The notes below the pieces were generated by a model. It was not told the origin of the DNA. It made no database searches and was given only the letters and a program-made list of their open reading frames with translations. Below, in pieces: positions 5,831-7,592 of a stretch of 7,592 bases of DNA; the first letter of the stretch is position 1, and each line of letters starts with the position of its first letter. The stretch covers positions 1-7,592 of the forward strand of contig CAKPHY010000038.1 of the NCBI GenBank assembly GCA_934162285.1. Direction: 5' to 3'. The position numbers and the translations under genes were made by a program. Origin of the DNA: an uncultured Bacilli bacterium (GTDB lineage Bacteria > Bacillota_I > Bacilli_A > RF39 > UBA660).

Positions 5831-7498
5831 ATGGATTTTGAAATTTTAAAAAAACGCGTTTTACCTTTTTTTATAGAATATTATGGTGAAGAATATCAAG
5901 CAATAATAGAGGAAAGATTAAGTAAAGTTGTACCTTTATTTTATACATCTATTGATGCTAGAGAAAGAATGATGCGTTCAGAACAAAAATATAAAAAAGG
6001 TGAGTTGACATTAGAATTTTTAGAAAGAAATGGTATAAAAGTTTCGGATGAAATAAAAAAAGATTTGATAAGTGGCTATACTTATCAGTTGAGTGATATT
6101 CCTGAAGTGGCATTATTACTTAATAAGTATTTTGGAAGTTTAACTTATGAATATGGTAATGCTATTAATGTTTATGATATTTCAAGAGTAGCATTAGATG
6201 ATGATTATTTATTAGAGAAAGCAGTTATGGCTTTAAATAATTTTGGTATAAATTGTGAGAAAAGTTATTATAATGAATGGTTGAAAAGTGAAGAAGCTTT
6301 AGAATTATTTAAAGAGATAGATTTTGAATTAAATATTATAAAGGATTTAGACCGAAAATATGAGGAGTATAATAAAAAGTTTTCTTCTTTAGAGATTGAA
6401 TGTATGCAAGCTAGCAAAATTAAAGAGGAATTGCGCCAAAAATATTTATGGGATTATTTAACTGAAATAAGAAATTATTTGAGTCCTAGAGATCAAAATT
6501 TAGTTGATAATAGAAAAAAGAGTTATATGTTAGAAGTTACAAATTTAGTTGGTGATATTGGTTATAATGGTCTTATTTCTTCAATGGGACGAGAATCTTT
6601 AAGAAAAATTTCTGATGAAAATGAATCGAGTTGGATTATAGAAGGTATAAAAGAAAAACAAAGTATTTTTAGAAGAGAAGTTAAAAGTTATCCTAGTCTT
6701 GCTAATTTGACTCAAGATGAAATTGATAATCTAATAATTTTAAAGCATGAATATGATAAAAAATTTAAAGAAGAATATCTTTATAAAACTTCTAATTTAA
6801 AAGTGTTAGAAGATCAAATAAAGATGATGAATTTGGCTACTGATATAGATATGAATATGGAAACTTTTGAAACTAGTTTAATATGTATTAGTATGGGTTA
6901 TAGTCAAGATGATAAGTTAATTCCTTTTTTAGTTTTTTCACCTGAGTATTGTCTTCCTAATTATGCTGATGTTTCTTTTATTCATGAGCTTAATCACGCG
7001 ATTGAACTTAGTTTGATTGATTCTAAGGCGCGAATAAGTAAAACTGGATGGGATATTGTTGATGATAAATTAAATGATAATGTTAGAAGACCTTACGAAT
7101 TAATATCTGAGGGAATTAATCAACTTATTGCTATAGATATTACTAAATCGATGCATAATCATGGTGTTTTCTTGTTTGATAATCCTAAAACAGCTAAAGA
7201 AAAAGGTGGAACTTCTTATGAAGAATTTGCATGGTTAGTTGCTCCAATGCTTGAAAAATATCATGCTGAAGTTATTGCTTCAAGAATTGGTTCTAGTATG
7301 CAACCTTTATTGGATATTATTGGTCAAGAAACATTTTTAAAGCTTAATTTTTTAATTAAAAGGTTTACAGAATTACCTTATCATAAAATGCTTGAAGATT
7401 TAAGGAATAATCGTAATACAGAATTAGCAGCAATTAGGAGTGATATTATTAATTCTGCTGAAGAAATATATAGTAAAATAGCTAGTAAGAAGATTTGA
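5831..7498 (+). CDS. Predicted cytosolic zinc metallopeptidase, gluzincin-like (HELNH)
   Basis: The 555-residue protein has no signal peptide or membrane helix. Residues 1 to about 370 are mostly helical and charged, with a coiled-coil-like stretch at about 170-205. The catalytic signature FIHELNHAIE (384-392) gives zinc ligands His385 and His389 and the base Glu386. Downstream YELISEGINQL (422-432) resembles the NEG/SEG motif that supplies the third Glu ligand in gluzincins, so Glu427 is the likely third ligand and Glu423 an alternative; 37 residues separate His389 from Glu427. The overall plan, a long helical region followed by a late HExxH and a helical tail, recalls M3/M32-type oligopeptidases. 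However, the motif is HELNH and not HExGH, and I cannot place the protein in a named family. The gene ends in TGA, which supports the standard code. It starts one base after the small upstream gene, so translation is probably coupled. Substrate unknown. Confidence 0.8.
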   Translation: MDFEILKKRVLPFFIEYYGEEYQAIIEERLSKVVPLFYTSIDARERMMRSEQKYKKGELTLEFLERNGIKVSDEIKKDLISGYTYQLSDIPEVALLLNKYFGSLTYEYGNAINVYDISRVALDDDYLLEKAVMALNNFGINCEKSYYNEWLKSEEALELFKEIDFELNIIKDLDRKYEEYNKKFSSLEIECMQASKIKEELRQKYLWDYLTEIRNYLSPRDQNLVDNRKKSYMLEVTNLVGDIGYNGLISSMGRESLRKISDENESSWIIEGIKEKQSIFRREVKSYPSLANLTQDEIDNLIILKHEYDKKFKEEYLYKTSNLKVLEDQIKMMNLATDIDMNMETFETSLICISMGYSQDDKLIPFLVFSPEYCLPNYADVSFIHELNHAIELSLIDSKARISKTGWDIVDDKLNDNVRRPYELISEGINQLIAIDITKSMHNHGVFLFDNPKTAKEKGGTSYEEFAWLVAPMLEKYHAEVIASRIGSSMQPLLDIIGQETFLKLNFLIKRFTELPYHKMLEDLRNNRNTELAAIRSDIINSAEEIYSKIASKKI

Positions 7499-7533
7499 AT
7501 TTTTAATTTTATTTATTTATGATTATCTAAGTT

Positions 7534-7570
7534 TTGTCAAATTACAAAATTTGTGATATTATAATCACAA
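7534..7570 (+). promoter_or_regulatory. Promoter overlapped by a perfect inverted repeat (candidate operator)
   Basis: TTGTCA (7534-7539), a 17-bp spacer and TATTAT (7557-7562) form a plausible promoter pointing out of the window; a perfect TATAAT also begins at 7560. TTGTGAT (7551-7557) and ATCACAA (7564-7570) are perfect inverted arms around six bases and cover the -10, the position expected for a repressor site. Half-sites TTGTGA/TCACAA recall Rex boxes, but eight bases separate them here, against six in the Rex consensus. The controlled gene lies beyond the window, and no terminator for the metallopeptidase gene is visible in 7499-7530. Confidence 0.6.
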
Positions 7571-7592
7571 CAAAAAGAACTGAGTTTCCTCA

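Noticed and set aside
1..7592. CRISPR array, tRNA or rRNA gene, insertion sequence or phage element
   Set aside because: I saw no spaced repeat array, no cloverleaf-type sequence, no transposase and no terminal inverted repeats; the only tandem repeat is the coding 39-bp duplication.

Overview
The window is strongly AT-rich and its genes use Lys, Asn, Ile and AAA/AAT/ATT-type codons heavily. It carries Gram-positive signals: Shine-Dalgarno sequences (GGAGG, AAGGAGG), a T-box leader, and single-membrane-anchored exported proteins without lipoprotein or outer-membrane signals. This points to a low-GC member of the Bacillota/Mycoplasmatota side of the Bacilli, such as an uncultured gut Bacilli or Erysipelotrichia-type lineage. 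Trp is written TGG throughout and TGA ends one gene, so the standard bacterial code applies rather than the Mycoplasma code. The exact taxon cannot be read from this window.

Region 1 (1-2960, + strand) is an asparagine-responsive operon. A good sigma-A type promoter (112-140) drives a complete T-box leader (about 151-414) with specifier codon AAC. It is followed by a glutamine-dependent asparagine synthetase gene (asnB, 436-2016) and, 41 bp later, a DUF362-family gene (2058-2939). A hairpin terminator closes the unit. The layout implies that low charging of tRNA-Asn opens read-through into asnB and probably into the DUF362 gene.

Region 2 (2964-5451, - strand) holds two genes of unknown function that converge on region 1. 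The first (3581-5428) encodes a 615-residue protein with one N-terminal membrane anchor, a probable Ig-like (Big-type) domain, a repetitive beta-rich middle and a distinctive conserved C-terminal domain. The second (2976-3581) overlaps it by one base (TAATG) and encodes a 201-residue protein with one N-terminal anchor and a perfect in-frame 39-bp tandem duplication. The terminator hairpin of this pair carries the stop codon of the last gene in its loop.

Region 3 (5479-7498, + strand) starts from a promoter in the divergent intergenic gap. It contains a 100-residue protein of unknown function followed, after one base, by a 555-residue predicted cytosolic zinc metallopeptidase (HELNH plus a downstream SEG motif). 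The last 94 bp hold a promoter overlapped by a perfect 7-bp-arm inverted repeat, which probably controls a gene beyond the window.

The points most worth a second look are: -10-like hexamers lying 5-6 nt ahead of the Shine-Dalgarno sequence at four of the four non-coupled gene starts; the fresh 39-bp duplication in a surface protein; the DUF362 gene inside an asparagine T-box operon; the uncharacterised anchored protein pair; and the small protein/zincin pair.
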